Positions 1-13,018 are shown, counted from the first letter of the stretch. The stretch: DNA of 64,000 nucleotides from Halothiobacillaceae bacterium (GCA_016938615.1 JAFGUH010000023.1:1-64000), one strand, 5' to 3'. The notes: generated from the letters alone by a model not told the origin. Numbers and translations are program-made.

Positions 1-591
1 CATCGCGACGTAGACGCAGTAAACGCCCTTGCCCTTCTGGTTGATGATGGTGTCGATCGCGACAGCGGTCTTACCGGTCTGGCGGTCACCGATGATCAGC
101 TCACGCTGGCCGCGACCGATCGGGACCATCGAGTCGATGGCCTTGATGCCGGTCAGGATAGGCTCGTCGACGCTCTGACGCTCGATGACGCCCGGTGCGA
201 TCTTCTCGACCGGCGCGGTGAACTCGGTGTCGATCTCGCCGCGGCCGTCGATCGGCTGACCGAGGGTATTGACGACACGGCCCAGCAGCTCCTTGCCGAT
301 CGGCACTTCGAGGATGCGCTGCGTGCACTTGACCTGGTCGCCTTCGTTGAGGTGCTCGTAGTTGCCGAGCACCACGGCGCCGACCGAGTCGCGCTCGAGG
401 TTCATCGCCACGGCGAACGAACCGCCCGGCAACTCGAGCATCTCGCCGAGCATGGCTTCGCTCAGGCCGTGGATTTTGATGATGCCGTCACCCACCGAAA
501 CGATGGTGCCGACAGTTTGCGCTTCCGCGCCGGCATCGAAATTCTCGATGCGCTCTTTGATCAGACTGCTGATTTCAGACGGGTTGATCAT
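1..591 (-). CDS. atpA: F1Fo ATP synthase subunit alpha (N-terminal part; runs off window start)
   Basis: Minus-strand translation [37 protein letters not shown]... with P-loop GDRQTGKTA; start CAT at 589-591; first in the window of a canonical atp order. Confidence 0.95.
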   Translation of the reverse strand, partial: MINPSEISSLIKERIENFDAGAEAQTVGTIVSVGDGIIKIHGLSEAMLGEMLELPGGSFAVAMNLERDSVGAVVLGNYEHLNEGDQVKCTQRILEVPIGKELLGRVVNTLGQPIDGRGEIDTEFTAPVEKIAPGVIERQSVDEPILTGIKAIDSMVPIGRGQRELIIGDRQTGKTAVAIDTIINQKGKGVYCVYVAM

Positions 592-602
592 GGAAGATCT
601 CC

Positions 603-1139
603 TTAGCGACTCATTTGTACGGCAAGATGCTCGAGCTCTCCGCGCATCGATCCGTCGATCACCAAGTCACCGGCGCGAATGACTGCGCCACCGATCAGGT
701 CTTCGTCGACGGTAGTTTCGAGCTCCACGGTGCGATCGAGTCGCTTGCCGAGCGCTGTTTTGATTTGATTCGACTGCTCGTCGGTCAGGGGCTTGGCCGA
801 GACGACGGAGGCCACGATGCGGCGCTCCGCATCGGCTCGCAGCGCCTCGAACCCCGAGGCGACTTCCGGCAGCAGGTCAAGGCGATCACGTTCGCCGAGC
901 AGGCGCACGAGGTTGAGCGCCTGCTGGTCGACGGCATCCTCGACCACCTTGACGAAACCGGCGAGCCGCTCGGAGCGCGACCGCTTTTCGTCGCCGAGAA
1001 ACGCGACCATGTCGGCGTTCTGCGCGACAGCGGACAAGCCGGCGAGCGCCTCGGACCAGTGCTTGGCCTGCGTCGAATCGGCGCAGAGGTCATGCACGGC
1101 CTTCGCGTACGAGTTCGCGACTGTGGTGTCTTCAGACAT
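603..1139 (-). CDS. atpH: F1Fo ATP synthase subunit delta
   Basis: ORF translation and position between atpF and atpA. Confidence 0.93.
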   Translation of the reverse strand: MSEDTTVANSYAKAVHDLCADSTQAKHWSEALAGLSAVAQNADMVAFLGDEKRSRSERLAGFVKVVEDAVDQQALNLVRLLGERDRLDLLPEVASGFEALRADAERRIVASVVSAKPLTDEQSNQIKTALGKRLDRTVELETTVDEDLIGGAVIRAGDLVIDGSMRGELEHLAVQMSR

Positions 1140-1155
1140 AGGGCCTCCGCTTGCC

Positions 1156-1626
1156 TTAGATCCGGGCGATCAGATCTGAGATCGCGGACTCGTGGTCCTT
1201 GTCCGTCACCTCGCGTTTGAGAATGCGCTCGGCGCCGGTCGCGGCCACATCGGCCACCTGGGCACGAAGCTCTTCCTTGGCGCGATTGACCTCGCGGTCG
1301 ATCTCGGCGTTGGCCTGGGCAACGATGCGCTCGGCCTCGGTCTTGGCGTTCTCGCGCGCTTCTTCCAGGATCTGGTTAGAGCGCGTGTTCGCCTGAGCGA
1401 TGATGTCGTTCGCCTTGTCCTTGGCCTCGCGCAGGAGTTCGGTCGAACGCTCCTGAGCGAGCTTGAGCTCGTGCTTGCCGCGCTCGGAAGCGGACAGGCC
1501 GTCTGCGATCTTCTTGCGACGCGCTTCCATCAAGGCGGAAAGCGGCGCCCACAGGTATTTGTTGACCAGCCAGATCATTGCCACGAAGGCGATCAGCTGG
1601 GCAACCAGTGTGATCGAAATACTCAC
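1156..1626 (-). CDS. atpF: F1Fo ATP synthase subunit b
   Basis: N-terminal TM followed by long charged helix; atp operon order. Confidence 0.95.
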   Translation of the reverse strand: MSISITLVAQLIAFVAMIWLVNKYLWAPLSALMEARRKKIADGLSASERGKHELKLAQERSTELLREAKDKANDIIAQANTRSNQILEEARENAKTEAERIVAQANAEIDREVNRAKEELRAQVADVAATGAERILKREVTDKDHESAISDLIARI

Positions 1627-1723
1627 AATGTCCCCTCGCGTATCTACGGATTGGGTTTCCGGTCAGCACGACGCGGCAGGACGACCCGCCGCGCCAGTCG
1701 GACCATGGTCACGAAGACGCGAT

Positions 1724-2011
1724 TTAGAGGGCGCCGATCGCGCTGGTCAGGGCGCCGACGAACGGGTTCGCGAACAGGAACCACATCGCGAACGCGAGGA
1801 TGATGAACGGGAAGGACTCCATCAGGCCGGCGAAGATGAACATGTTGGTCATCAGTTGCGGACGCATCTCCGGCTGGCGCGCGATGCCCTCGAGGGTCTT
1901 GGAACAGATCAGGCCCCAACCGATGGCCGAACCCAGGCCGGCAGCGGCGAGGATGACGCCAACGCCAACAGCGGTGTAGGCATAGATGGTAGCGAGCATA
2001 TCGGGGGTCAT
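1724..2011 (-). CDS. atpE: F1Fo ATP synthase subunit c
   Basis: Glycine-rich hairpin protein GVGVILAAAGLGSAIGWG...ARQPE, 95 aa. Confidence 0.96.
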   Translation of the reverse strand: MTPDMLATIYAYTAVGVGVILAAAGLGSAIGWGLICSKTLEGIARQPEMRPQLMTNMFIFAGLMESFPFIILAFAMWFLFANPFVGALTSAIGAL

Positions 2012-2079
2012 GGCTTCTTCTCCTAATCAGAAAAACAAAGGGTCAAAGGAAACTGGGTCGAAAAACCGGGGTCGGTGTC

Positions 2080-3327
<1,248 letters not shown>

Positions 3328-3331
<4 letters not shown>

Positions 3332-3618
3332 GGGCGATCCGAATCCCGCGGTTCGTCGTCGCGTCCCATCGCCAGCAGCGAACGGCGGGCGTTACGCATC
3401 CCGCCGACAAAACCCAGCGCCCCGACGACCAGCATGAAGATGGGCGCGGTGTCCAGCCAGGCGTCGAGGCCGAAACCAATGACCAACCCGGCGATCACGC
3501 TAGAGGCAAACATGTTGCCCGCACCAACCTGCAGCAGCCCCCTGACACGCGACTGCCAGTAGCCACCGCCGGTCTTGCGCCGGTCGGCCGGATCGGGCGT
3601 GTTGTGCGGATCGGTCAT
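3328..3618 (-). CDS. AtpZ/AtpI family membrane protein
   Basis: Two-TM protein, GAGNMFASSVIAGLVIGFGLDAWLDTAPIFMLVVGALGFVGGMRN; start at MTDPHNT. Confidence 0.7.
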
Positions 3619-3787
3619 GTCGGGGCCCAAAAATTGGTGGCCAGTGTAGCGAGTCACTTGGCGCGCGACAAGCGAATACGGCTTGCCTCACTAAGGAAAT
3701 CGGGCAGGTGGCGGGTCGCCCTCGGGCCTGGAAAGCCATTCGTTCCTGTGCCCGTGCTCGGCACCGCCGGGGGTCGCCTGCGTCTCC

Positions 3788-4669
3788 CTAGTCAACCGCC
3801 GGACGATCCGATTCGCGTGATCCGACCAGGCGGTCGATCAGCCCGTCGAGCTGATCCAGGCTGTCGAAGGTCAGTGTGACGCGTCCCTTGCCACGACGAT
3901 TGGCATGGATGGCGACGGGCGTGCCCAGCGCTTCGCCCAGGCGGCGCTCCAGGGCACGGGTATCGGGGTCGTCGTCGATTGCCCCCCGGGTTGCGGGCTG
4001 CCGAAGATACCGGGTGACCATGGACTCGACCTGGCGCACCGTCAACGTCCGCGAGACCACCTTCTCGGCAATGCCGGCTTGTTCCTTTTTCGGCAGTGCG
4101 GCGAGGCTGCGAGCGTGGCCGGCCTCGATGCGGCGCTCTCGCAGGAGTTTCTGGACCGGCGCGGCCAAATCGAGCAGCCGCAGCGCATTGCTCACCGCCG
4201 GGCGCGACACGCCCAGCACGTCGGCGACCTGCTGATGGGTGAGCTCGAACTCCTTGATCAGGCGTTGCATGGCCTGGGCCTGCTCGATCGCGTCAAGGTC
4301 TTCACGCTGGAGGTTCTCGATCAGGGCCATCGCCGCGGCCTGATCGTCGTCGATCTCGCGGATGACCGCCGGGATGTGATCGAGACCGGCCTGCTGGGCG
4401 GCCCGCCAGCGACGTTCGCCGGCAATCAGCTCGTATTCGCCCGAGCGGCGGCGCACCACCACGGGCTGGATCACGCCCTGGGCGCGGATCGAGTCGGCCA
4501 GTTCGGCCAAGGCGGTTTCGTCGAACCGCTTGCGCGGCTGGAAGGGGTTGGGGTTGATCAGGTCGACGGCCAGCTCGCGCAGCTGCGCGCCGGCCTGCTG
4601 CTCGGGGCGATCAGCCGTTCCCAGCAGGGCGTCGAGTCCGCGACCGAGTCCCTTTCGTTTCGTGCTCAT
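3788..4669 (-). CDS. parB: ParB/Spo0J chromosome partitioning protein
   Basis: KRKGLGRGLDALLG...NPFQPRKRFDE...GERRWRAAQ...ENLQREDL motifs. Confidence 0.97.
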   Translation of the reverse strand: MSTKRKGLGRGLDALLGTADRPEQQAGAQLRELAVDLINPNPFQPRKRFDETALAELADSIRAQGVIQPVVVRRRSGEYELIAGERRWRAAQQAGLDHIPAVIREIDDDQAAAMALIENLQREDLDAIEQAQAMQRLIKEFELTHQQVADVLGVSRPAVSNALRLLDLAAPVQKLLRERRIEAGHARSLAALPKKEQAGIAEKVVSRTLTVRQVESMVTRYLRQPATRGAIDDDPDTRALERRLGEALGTPVAIHANRRGKGRVTLTFDSLDQLDGLIDRLVGSRESDRPAVD

Positions 4670-4693
4670 CGTCTACCCCTGTCTTCCACTCGA

Positions 4694-5536
4694 TCAACCG
4701 CGCTCGGCCCGGCCACCCGGGTGACCATTGCCCTCGTCGCGGAGGGCCGCCGGCCGGCCGAGCTTGCCACGCTTGCGCGCCCGTTTGACCAGCTCGCGCG
4801 CCACGTCGGCGTGCGCCTCCGCCCCGGTGGAGCTCTTGTCGTAGAACATGGCCGGCAGGCCGTGACTGGGCGCCTCGGCCAGTCGGACGTTGCGCGGCAC
4901 CAGGGCATCGAAGACCCGATCGCCGAAGTGGTGGCGCAACTGGGCGCTAACGTCCTGGGCCAACCGGTTGCGGGCATCATACAAGGTGCGCAACACCCCG
5001 GCGATCCCGAGGTCGGGATTGAGTGCGACACGCACCTGCTCGATGGTGTCCAGCAGCGCGGACAACCCCTCCAGGGCGAAATACTCGCACTGGACCGGGA
5101 TCAGGATGTCGTCGGCGGCGACCAGGCTGTTGATTGTCAGTGTGTTGAGCGCCGGCGGGCAGTCGATCAGGACGAAGTCGTAGTCGTCGACCAGCGGCGC
5201 CAGCGCCTGGCGGAGCTTGGTCTCCCGACCGATGCGGGTGACCAGCTGGAACTCCGACCCGGCCAGGTCGATGGTCGCCGGCAACAGGTCGAAGCCGCCG
5301 GGATCGGTGGGCAAGAGCGCCTGTTTGGCGGGAATCTCGTCGAGCAGCACCTGGCCGATGTGCCGCTCGATCGAGTGTTTCTGGTACCCCGAGCTGACGG
5401 TGGCGTTGCCCTGCGGGTCCATGTCGACCAGTAACACGCGTCGGCCGAAGGCCTGCAGCGCGGCGGCGAGGTTCACCGCGGTGGTGGTCTTGCCGACGCC
5501 ACCCTTCTGGTTGGTGACTGCGATCACCCAGCTCAT
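4694..5536 (-). CDS. parA: ParA/Soj ATPase
   Basis: Deviant Walker A KGGVGKTT, adjacent to parB. Confidence 0.96.
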   Translation of the reverse strand: MSWVIAVTNQKGGVGKTTTAVNLAAALQAFGRRVLLVDMDPQGNATVSSGYQKHSIERHIGQVLLDEIPAKQALLPTDPGGFDLLPATIDLAGSEFQLVTRIGRETKLRQALAPLVDDYDFVLIDCPPALNTLTINSLVAADDILIPVQCEYFALEGLSALLDTIEQVRVALNPDLGIAGVLRTLYDARNRLAQDVSAQLRHHFGDRVFDALVPRNVRLAEAPSHGLPAMFYDKSSTGAEAHADVARELVKRARKRGKLGRPAALRDEGNGHPGGRAERG

Positions 5537-6219
5537 GCGGGCCCCGCCCGCTCCACGACCAGCAGGTGGCGTTCGGCGTCCAGATCGGGGACGTCCAGCG
5601 CGTGCCGGCGGGAAACGACGAAACCTTCTGGCAATGCAGCGATCTCGTCATCGTTCAGCCGCCCCTTCATCGCGTACATCCGTCCGCCATCGGCCAGGAG
5701 CGGGGCGCCGAGTCGGACGAAATCGGCCAGCGAGGCGAAGGCGCGCGAGATAAGGCAATCGAAACGGGCGACCGGGTCGAGCTGCTCGACGCGTTCGCGG
5801 CAGACGCTCACGTTCGCCAGGCGCAACTCGCGCCGCGCGGTGGCGGCGAAACGCGTCATCTTGAGATTGGAGTCGACCAAGGTGACCTCACTGTCGGGGC
5901 GACAAACCCCGAGGATCATACCCGGTATGCCCGGACCACTGCCAATGTCCAACAGGCGTTGGCAGGCCGGCAGGTGCGGCAAGACCGCGAGCGAGTCGAG
6001 CAGGTGGCGGGTGACCATCGCCTCGGGGTCACGTACCGCCGTGAGGTTGTAGGCACGATTCCAGCGTGTCAGCAGGTCGAGGTAGTCGATCAGGCGCGCG
6101 CCTGCGTCCGAATCGAGCGACAGCCCAAGCCGCGTCACGCCGTCGAACAGTTGCCGTTCGAGTCGGTCGCGTCGCTCGCCGGGTCGCGCCGCGGGCATGC
6201 GCTCAGGCCGAGCGGGCAA
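5533..6219 (-). CDS. rsmG: 16S rRNA (guanine527-N7)-methyltransferase
   Basis: [13 protein letters not shown] motif; gid-par synteny. Confidence 0.95.
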   Translation of the reverse strand: MPARPERMPAARPGERRDRLERQLFDGVTRLGLSLDSDAGARLIDYLDLLTRWNRAYNLTAVRDPEAMVTRHLLDSLAVLPHLPACQRLLDIGSGPGIPGMILGVCRPDSEVTLVDSNLKMTRFAATARRELRLANVSVCRERVEQLDPVARFDCLISRAFASLADFVRLGAPLLADGGRMYAMKGRLNDDEIAALPEGFVVSRRHALDVPDLDAERHLLVVERAGPA

Positions 6220-8083
6220 GCTGGCCGCGGCGCTTGAGGTGCACCAGCAGCAGGGACACCGCGGCCGGGGTCACGCCGGGAATGCGACCGGCCTGACCGA
6301 CCGTGGCCGGACGCTGGGCGGAGAGCTTGTCACGCACCTCGTTGGACAGCCCCGAGATCTCGGCGTAATCGATATCCGACGGAATCGCCTGTTCTTCCTG
6401 CTTGACCGAGCGGGCGACTTCATCGCGTTGCCGGTCGATGTAGCCCGCGTACTTGGCCTCGATCTCGAGCTGTTCGATCACCGCCGGGGCCGGCATGACT
6501 TCGGGCGCCAACTCGTCGACCGCGATGATCTTCGCGTAGTCCAGCTCGGGGCGACGCAGCAGATCGAGCGCGGTGACGTTGCGCGACACAGAGCCCTCGA
6601 GCTTGTCGGCCGCCGGGTGACCCGGGTGGACCCAGATGTCCTTGAGCCGCCCGCGCTCGGCCTCGATCGCCTCCATCTTCTCGTTGAAGGCGCGCCAGCG
6701 GCACTCGTCGACCAGACCGAGCTCGCGGCCAATCGAGGTGAGGCGCTGGTCGGCGTTGTCCTCGCGCAGCATCAGGCGGTATTCCGCCCGGCTGGTGAAC
6801 ATGCGGTAGGGCTCGAGCGTGCCCTGGGTAGTGAGATCGTCCACCAGCACCCCGAGATACGCCTGGTCGCGGCGCAGGGTGAGCGGATCGCGGTCGAGCA
6901 CGCGCGCCGCGGCGTTCGCACCGGCCATCAGCCCCTGCGCGGCGGCCTCCTCGTAGCCGGTGGTGCCGTTGATCTGCCCGGCGAAGAACAGGCCCTCGAT
7001 GCCACGGGTCTCGAGCGTGGGCTTCAAGCCGCGTGGGTCGAAGAAGTCATACTCGATCGCGTAGCCCGGGCGCGTGATGTGCGCGTTCTCGAAGCCGCGG
7101 ATCGAGCGCACCAGCTCGATCTGCACGTCGAACGGCAGGCTGGTGGAGATGCCGTTGGGATAGACCTCGTGGGTATCCAGACCCTCCGGCTCGACGAAGA
7201 TCTGGTGCGAATTCTTGTCGGCGAAGCGGTGGATCTTGTCCTCGATCGACGGGCAGTAGCGCGGACCGATGCCCTCGATATTGCCGGTGAACATCGGCGA
7301 GCGATCAAGTCCGCCACGGATGATCTCGTGGGTGCGCTCGTTGGTGTGCGTGATGAAGCAATCGACCTGGCGCGGGTGCTCCTCGGGTGAGCCGAGAAAG
7401 GAGAACACCGGCGTGGGCGTGTCGCCCGGCTGGGCCTGCATCACGGAAAAGTCCAGGCTGCGTCCGTCGAGGCGCGGCGGGGTGCCGGTCTTCAGCCGCG
7501 CCACGCCCAGGTCGAGCGAGCGCAGCGTGTCGGCCAACCTCGATGCCGCGGGATCGCCGGCGCGGCCGCCCTCCGAGCGCTCCAGCCCGACGTGGATCTG
7601 CCCGGCGAGGAAGGTGCCGGCGGTCAGCACGACCGACTCGCCATAGAACTCGATACCGCCGGCGGTACGCACGCCTACAACCCGTTCGCCGTCGAGGATC
7701 AGGTCGTCGACGGCCTGCTGGAACAGGGTCAGATGGGGCTGGTTCTCCAGCATGTGGCGCACCGCGGCCTTGTAGCGCACGCGGTCGGCCTGGGCGCGGG
7801 TGGCTCGCACCGCCGGGCCCTTGCGGGCGTTGAGGATACGGAACTGGATGCCGCCGCGATCGGCAGCGTGCGCCATCGCCCCACCCAGCGCATCGATCTC
7901 CTTGACCAGATGCCCCTTGCCGATCCCGCCGATGGCCGGGTTGCAGCTCATCTGGCCGAGGGTCTCGATGTTGTGGGTGACCAGCAGGGTTTCCACGCCC
8001 ATGCGCGCGGAGGCCAGTGCCGCCTCGGTGCCGGCATGGCCGCCGCCGATGACGATCACGGGGAATCGATCTGGATAACGCAT
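6203..8083 (-). CDS. mnmG: tRNA uridine-5-carboxymethylaminomethyl modification enzyme MnmG
   Basis: [23 protein letters not shown]...[22 protein letters not shown]. Confidence 0.98.
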   Translation of the reverse strand: MRYPDRFPVIVIGGGHAGTEAALASARMGVETLLVTHNIETLGQMSCNPAIGGIGKGHLVKEIDALGGAMAHAADRGGIQFRILNARKGPAVRATRAQADRVRYKAAVRHMLENQPHLTLFQQAVDDLILDGERVVGVRTAGGIEFYGESVVLTAGTFLAGQIHVGLERSEGGRAGDPAASRLADTLRSLDLGVARLKTGTPPRLDGRSLDFSVMQAQPGDTPTPVFSFLGSPEEHPRQVDCFITHTNERTHEIIRGGLDRSPMFTGNIEGIGPRYCPSIEDKIHRFADKNSHQIFVEPEGLDTHEVYPNGISTSLPFDVQIELVRSIRGFENAHITRPGYAIEYDFFDPRGLKPTLETRGIEGLFFAGQINGTTGYEEAAAQGLMAGANAAARVLDRDPLTLRRDQAYLGVLVDDLTTQGTLEPYRMFTSRAEYRLMLREDNADQRLTSIGRELGLVDECRWRAFNEKMEAIEAERGRLKDIWVHPGHPAADKLEGSVSRNVTALDLLRRPELDYAKIIAVDELAPEVMPAPAVIEQLEIEAKYAGYIDRQRDEVARSVKQEEQAIPSDIDYAEISGLSNEVRDKLSAQRPATVGQAGRIPGVTPAAVSLLLVHLKRRGQLARSA

Positions 8084-8168
8084 GGGAACCTCCTGCCGAC
8101 AGTACAGCTGACCACCCCGGCTCGAACGGGCGCGGCAGTATAACGGAAACCGCTGTCAAATCCAGCAG

Positions 8169-9665
8169 TTATCGCTCCCGGTCACGCACAGCGCTGACCC
8201 CGGGATCGCCTCGGTCGAAGGCGCGGCGCAACCGCTTGACGCCCCCGCGATAAGCAAGCGCATCCAGGCCGGCCCGCCGCATGCGCTCGGCCAGCAGCGG
8301 GGCGTTCGCCCCGCGCAGGCAGTAGAGCAGATAGGAGCGATCCGTCGGTAACGAGTCGATGCGGCGCGCCAGTTCGTCTGGCGGGACGTTGACCGCCCCG
8401 GGCAGATGCCAGTCGCGAAATCGCCGCGGCGGCTGACAGTCGATCACCTCGGCATCTGCCGCGATGGTCTCGGTGAGAACGGCCGGCTCGGTCAGCTCGT
8501 CCTCGGTCAGTCCGACCAGATCGATCTCGCGGGCCTCGGCCACCGCCCGCTCGAGCAGGGCGGCATCCAGCTTTTCCTCCTCGCGATCGATCCGCGCGCG
8601 CCGGCTGGCCACCAACGGCTTGCTCAGCGACAGGGCACAGAATTCCGGCACGCCCTCACAGAGCTCGTAGGTGCCGATCCGCCGGGCGAGCGTCATGATC
8701 TCGCTCTTGTCGAAGCCGATCAGGGGCCGCAGCACCGGCAGCTTGGCAACTGCATCGATACTGTTGAGGTTAGAGAGCGTCTGCGAGGAAACCTGCGAGA
8801 GCGCCTCGCCCGTGACCAACGCCTGTGCGCCGATCCGTCGCGCGATGCCCTCGCCGGCCCGGTACATCAGCCGCTTCAACACCACCTGCCAGACCTCGCC
8901 GGGCAGGCGGGCCCGCATGTCGGCGACCACCGGCAGGAAGTCGACCACGTACAGCCGTGGGCGGTCGCCGTACGCCCAGTCGCGAGTGAGGCGATGGGCG
9001 ATACGGGCGACCATGTGCTCATGCGTCACCCCGCCAAGATTGCAAAAGACGTAGTCGTTACCCACGCCGCGACGCATGGTGTACCAGGCGGCCACGGCCG
9101 AATCGAAGCCGCCGGACATCAGCGTCACCGCCCGGTCCTGCACGCCCAGCGGCACGCCGCCCGGTCCGGGACAACGTCGGGTGAACAGCCAGGCGCCGTC
9201 CTGGATCAGGTCGACCTCCACCCGCACATCCGGCCTGTCGAGATTGACCGTACCGAAGGCATTGAGTGCCGCACCCACTTGCCGTTCGACCGCACGCGTC
9301 GACAACCGCGCGCCGCCGTGGCGCTTGCAGCGCACCGCGTAGGTTCGGCCGCCGACAAGGCCAGCAAAACGGCGACGGGCCGCCTCGCACAACGCCTCTA
9401 TGCGAGGCTCGACCACGCCGTCGACCGGCGAGTAGGACGCCACGCCAAAAACCTGCCCGATCCGTTCGCCGGCATGCTCGACCGCGGGCGTGCTCACCAG
9501 CAATCGTCCCTGGTCGACACGGATCTCGTGCGGGAGGCCGACCAGGGCGGCATGCAGGTTGTTGATCAGGGCATTGCGAAAACGGCGACGCGTGTGCCAG
9601 GACTTGAGTTGCAACTCCGGGGCAGGCCGGACGATGATCGACTCGGGTGCGGTGAGTTCGGACAT
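8169..9665 (-). CDS. thiI: tRNA 4-thiouridine synthetase ThiI, long form with C-terminal rhodanese domain
   Basis: THUMP and PP-loop region (VTLMSGGFDSAVAAW) plus rhodanese-like end ...SYLLYCLRGANAPLLAERM. Confidence 0.94.
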   Translation of the reverse strand: MSELTAPESIIVRPAPELQLKSWHTRRRFRNALINNLHAALVGLPHEIRVDQGRLLVSTPAVEHAGERIGQVFGVASYSPVDGVVEPRIEALCEAARRRFAGLVGGRTYAVRCKRHGGARLSTRAVERQVGAALNAFGTVNLDRPDVRVEVDLIQDGAWLFTRRCPGPGGVPLGVQDRAVTLMSGGFDSAVAAWYTMRRGVGNDYVFCNLGGVTHEHMVARIAHRLTRDWAYGDRPRLYVVDFLPVVADMRARLPGEVWQVVLKRLMYRAGEGIARRIGAQALVTGEALSQVSSQTLSNLNSIDAVAKLPVLRPLIGFDKSEIMTLARRIGTYELCEGVPEFCALSLSKPLVASRRARIDREEEKLDAALLERAVAEAREIDLVGLTEDELTEPAVLTETIAADAEVIDCQPPRRFRDWHLPGAVNVPPDELARRIDSLPTDRSYLLYCLRGANAPLLAERMRRAGLDALAYRGGVKRLRRAFDRGDPGVSAVRDRER

Positions 9666-9743
9666 GCGCGCGTTGTTCAGAAAAACGTGGATTAACGTCG
9701 ATTAAGGGGCACCGGGCGTCGACGAAGAGGGGGCCACGGGCGA

Positions 9744-10595
9744 TCAGATCTCGCCCAGCGCTTCCTGCATGAACGGCGGCGTGGCCAAGAGGCCGCGGTG
9801 CAGGGCGGTGCTGTAATACCGCGTGGCGACGTCGTCGGCAAGAGGGCGGATCTCGTCGAGCGAACCGGTCTTCCGGGCGAGCGTGCCGGTGATCGAGCCG
9901 CCCGGATAGACCGGCTGCGGGAAGAGTAACGAACGGCGCTCGGCGAATCCCGCCGCGGCCATCGCCCGGTGGTAATCCAGCATCAACGGCAGGTGGTAGA
10001 ACGGCGACTCGCTCTGGCCGACCATGAGGCCGTCCTCGCGCAACACACGGTGGCAGTCGGCCAGAAACCCGGGGCCGAACAGCCCAGTGCCCGGCCCGAT
10101 GGGATCGGTCGAGTCGACGATGATCACGTCGACGCTCGCGCCCGGGGCGTCCTTCATCCAGGCCACGCCATCCTCGAAGCGAAGCGAGGCACGCGGGTCG
10201 TCGTTGCGGGCCGTCAGCTCCGGGAAAAAGCGCTCGGACGCCCTGGTAACGGCCTCGTCGATATCGATCTGAACGACCGATTCGACCTCGCGGTGCTTGA
10301 GTACCTCGCTCAACGTGCCGCAATCCCCGCCGCCGATGATCACCACCCGACGGGGAGCCGGATGGGTCTGTAACGCCGGGTGCGCCATCATCTCGTGGTA
10401 CAGGTAGTTCTCCAGCGAGGAGAGCATCATTACCCCGTCGAGCCGCATCAGGTTGCCCCAGTGCTCGGTGCGCCAGACCTCCAGGTGCTGATAGGGCGTC
10501 TGCTCGTCGAGCAGTTTCTCTGTGGCGCGAATGCCGAAGCGCGCGCCCATTTCCTCGACCGTCTCGTCAACCCACTCGCCATGCATGCCGGACAT
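9744..10595 (-). CDS. speE: Spermidine synthase
   Basis: MMAHPALQTHPAPRRVVIIGGGDCGTLSEVLKH; VIIVDSTDPIGPGTGLFG. Confidence 0.95.
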   Translation of the reverse strand: MSGMHGEWVDETVEEMGARFGIRATEKLLDEQTPYQHLEVWRTEHWGNLMRLDGVMMLSSLENYLYHEMMAHPALQTHPAPRRVVIIGGGDCGTLSEVLKHREVESVVQIDIDEAVTRASERFFPELTARNDDPRASLRFEDGVAWMKDAPGASVDVIIVDSTDPIGPGTGLFGPGFLADCHRVLREDGLMVGQSESPFYHLPLMLDYHRAMAAAGFAERRSLLFPQPVYPGGSITGTLARKTGSLDEIRPLADDVATRYYSTALHRGLLATPPFMQEALGEI

Positions 10596-10626
10596 GATCG
10601 TCTCCTTATCCGCAGATCAACCCGGG

Positions 10627-10670
10627 GATCGAACCTGGGCCCGCCTAGGATCAAACCTGGGCCCGCCTAG
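10627..10670. repeat. Two tandem 22-bp copies (GATCRAACCTGGGCCCGCCTAG x2)
   Basis: 10627-10648 and 10649-10670 differ at one base; 5' of speE. Confidence 0.9.
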
Positions 10671-10893
10671 CCCATCCCGGGTCATCGGGCCGGTGGCAAA
10701 TGTGACAGAATACCAGCCGCCCGCCTTCCCGTGACCCGTGGCATTCCCGCCCGTGCCGTCGGCGAAACGGGCGGACGAACGGCAGGCGGCGCCCGGCACG
10801 TCTATCTCGCCGGCACGCCAACCCGGGATCGGAACGATCCCGCACGATCGCTACACGACACCACACAACCAGCATGGATACAGACCAAACCCT

Positions 10894-11331
10894 ATGAAAA
10901 CCTGGCAGGACTCCCGACTCATCATCTTCCTCGTCACCGTCGGTCTCGCCGTCCTCGGCGCGTTGGCCGTCGGGGCGGTCTACGACACCCTCGATGCACG
11001 CTTCGCCCAGTTCGTCGCCTCGGCGGGCGTGATTCTCCTGGTCGCGCTGCTGGCCGCGAGACTGACGCGCCGCCCCGCCAGGCCCCAGTTGCGCCCCAAG
11101 GAAGTCGCCGTCGGGCATGACCCCGTGCGCGAGGTCGGCACTGTCAAGTGGTTCAATATCGACAAGGGCTTCGGCTTTATCATCCGCGAGAACGGTGAAG
11201 ACCTGTTTATCCACTTCCGCGCCATCAATGACGGCAGCGCCTCGCGACTGGACGAAGGGCAGAAGGTCGAGTACCAGATCGGCCAGGGACGCAAGGGACC
11301 ACAGGCCGAAGAGGTGGTCATTCTCGACTGA
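10894..11331 (+). CDS. Membrane protein with C-terminal cold-shock domain
   Basis: Two predicted TM helices then [27 protein letters not shown]. Confidence 0.85.
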   Translation: MKTWQDSRLIIFLVTVGLAVLGALAVGAVYDTLDARFAQFVASAGVILLVALLAARLTRRPARPQLRPKEVAVGHDPVREVGTVKWFNIDKGFGFIIRENGEDLFIHFRAINDGSASRLDEGQKVEYQIGQGRKGPQAEEVVILD

Positions 11332-12259
11332 GCGGCTCGCAGCAGGCCGGCAGCGTCTCCCGGATCGAGCGGGCCAGCACCTCGACGGCCCGGGGACGGG
11401 TGAAGCGCTTGCGGCTGGCCAGGGCAATGTCGCGGGTGGGGACGTCCCGTCCGAACGGCAGGTAGCGCACCAGCGCCCGGGTGCCCGCCGCCTCGCCGCC
11501 TTCGGTCGACGCGCAGGGGAGCACCGTGATGCCGGCGCCACTGGCCACCATCATCCGCATGGTCTCAAGCGAGCCGCCCTCGAGCGTTCGCTGCAATCGG
11601 CCGAAGGTGCGCCCGTCGTTGCAGCGCGGGCAGACCCCGAGCACTTGATCACGAAAGCAGTGTCCCCGGCCCAGTAGCAGGAGATCGTGCTCGGCAAGCT
11701 GATCGGGCTCGACCATCTCCTGGGCCGACAGGGGATGCCGGGCTGGGACGGCCACCATGAACGGTTCGCGGTAGACCGGCTCGATGATCATCCCCGGCGC
11801 GTCGAAGGGCAGCGAAAGCACCACCACGTCCAGTTCGCCGCGCTCAAGCTGTTCGGCCAGATCGGCGGTCATGCCCTCGGTGATCTCGATCGACATGCGT
11901 GGGGCGAGCTCGTGCAACCGACCGATCAGGCGGGGCAGCAGGTACGGGCCGACCGTGTGGATGAGGCCAACCCTCAGCGGCGCGGCCAGGGGATCGCGAC
12001 GGCTATGGGCCAGTTCCTCGAGACGCTCCATCTCGGCCAGCACCCGCTCGGCCTGCTCGACAATGCCGCGCCCCTCGGGGGTGACCTGCACCTCGGAGCG
12101 GCTGGCTCGCTCGAAGATCTGGACGCCCAGCGAATCCTCCAGGCGCTTGACCCCGACACTCAGGGTCGGCTGACTGACGAAACAGCGGGCAGCGGCCCGA
12201 CCGAAGTGGCGTTCGCGCGCGACGGCGACCACGTAGCGAAGTTCGGTCAATGAAGCCAT
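11318..12259 (-). CDS. oxyR: LysR-family hydrogen peroxide regulator OxyR
   Basis: N-terminal LysR HTH; OxyR-type [12 protein letters not shown] redox-cysteine segment. Confidence 0.88.
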   Translation of the reverse strand: MASLTELRYVVAVARERHFGRAAARCFVSQPTLSVGVKRLEDSLGVQIFERASRSEVQVTPEGRGIVEQAERVLAEMERLEELAHSRRDPLAAPLRVGLIHTVGPYLLPRLIGRLHELAPRMSIEITEGMTADLAEQLERGELDVVVLSLPFDAPGMIIEPVYREPFMVAVPARHPLSAQEMVEPDQLAEHDLLLLGRGHCFRDQVLGVCPRCNDGRTFGRLQRTLEGGSLETMRMMVASGAGITVLPCASTEGGEAAGTRALVRYLPFGRDVPTRDIALASRKRFTRPRAVEVLARSIRETLPACCEPLSRE

Positions 12260-12443
12260 GATCAGGAGCGGTACTTTTTGCGTCGAGGAGTGGGGCGGGC
12301 CATACTCGGGGCGTTCTGCCCCGACCGACCGGGTCGGCTGCCGGCAGAATAGCATCGCAGGACGCACCTGCTTGAAATACGGCGTCCGGGGATCAACAAT
12401 GCCGGTTAGGCATTAACAGTCACTGATATTTAGGAGTCATGCC

Positions 12444-12770
12444 GTGAGCGACAACATCGTCTACGTATCCGACGCGGATTTCGAAGCCCAGGTCGTCAAT
12501 AGCGACCAGCCGGTGCTGGTCGATTTCTGGGCCGAATGGTGCGGTCCCTGCAAGATGATCTCGCCGATCCTCGACGAAATTGCCGGGGACTACGCCGGCA
12601 AGCTCAAGATCGCCAAGGTCAACATCGACGAAAACCCGGAGACGCCGCGCCAGAACGGCATCCGCGGCATCCCGACCCTGATGCTGTTCAAGAACGGCAA
12701 GGTCGAGGGCACCAAGGTGGGTGCCGTCTCCAAGTCGCAGCTGACCGACTTCATCGATTCCGCACTCTGA
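12444..12770 (+). CDS. trxA: Thioredoxin 1 (GTG start)
   Basis: [20 protein letters not shown]. Confidence 0.97.
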   Translation: MSDNIVYVSDADFEAQVVNSDQPVLVDFWAEWCGPCKMISPILDEIAGDYAGKLKIAKVNIDENPETPRQNGIRGIPTLMLFKNGKVEGTKVGAVSKSQLTDFIDSAL

Positions 12771-13018
12771 CACTCCATCAGGGCGACCGCTGACCGGGCG
12801 GGGCTGCACGGCCCTGCTCGTCCCTGACGAAAATACTTGACATGTTTGGCAACCGGCCGGTTCTGTGCCAAACTCCTGCCAACTAACGACGACACGCCCC
12901 TTCTGTCGTCCGGTCGCACCTCGGCGACCTTCCGTTCTCCGTACTCGATTTCACCCTTCGACATCCCGTTGATCTCCCATCTGTGGCCCGCCGGGGTCCC
13001 CACGACGAATCCATCCGA

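Noticed and set aside
9058-10323. Minus-strand 421-aa ORF spanning speE and thiI in another frame
   Set aside because: Arg/Pro-rich frame shadow of two well-supported genes on the same strand
10617-10670. tRNA T-arm-like string GGTTCGATCC on the minus strand
   Set aside because: No surrounding cloverleaf; the stem does not pair properly and the sequence is explained by the 22-bp tandem repeat
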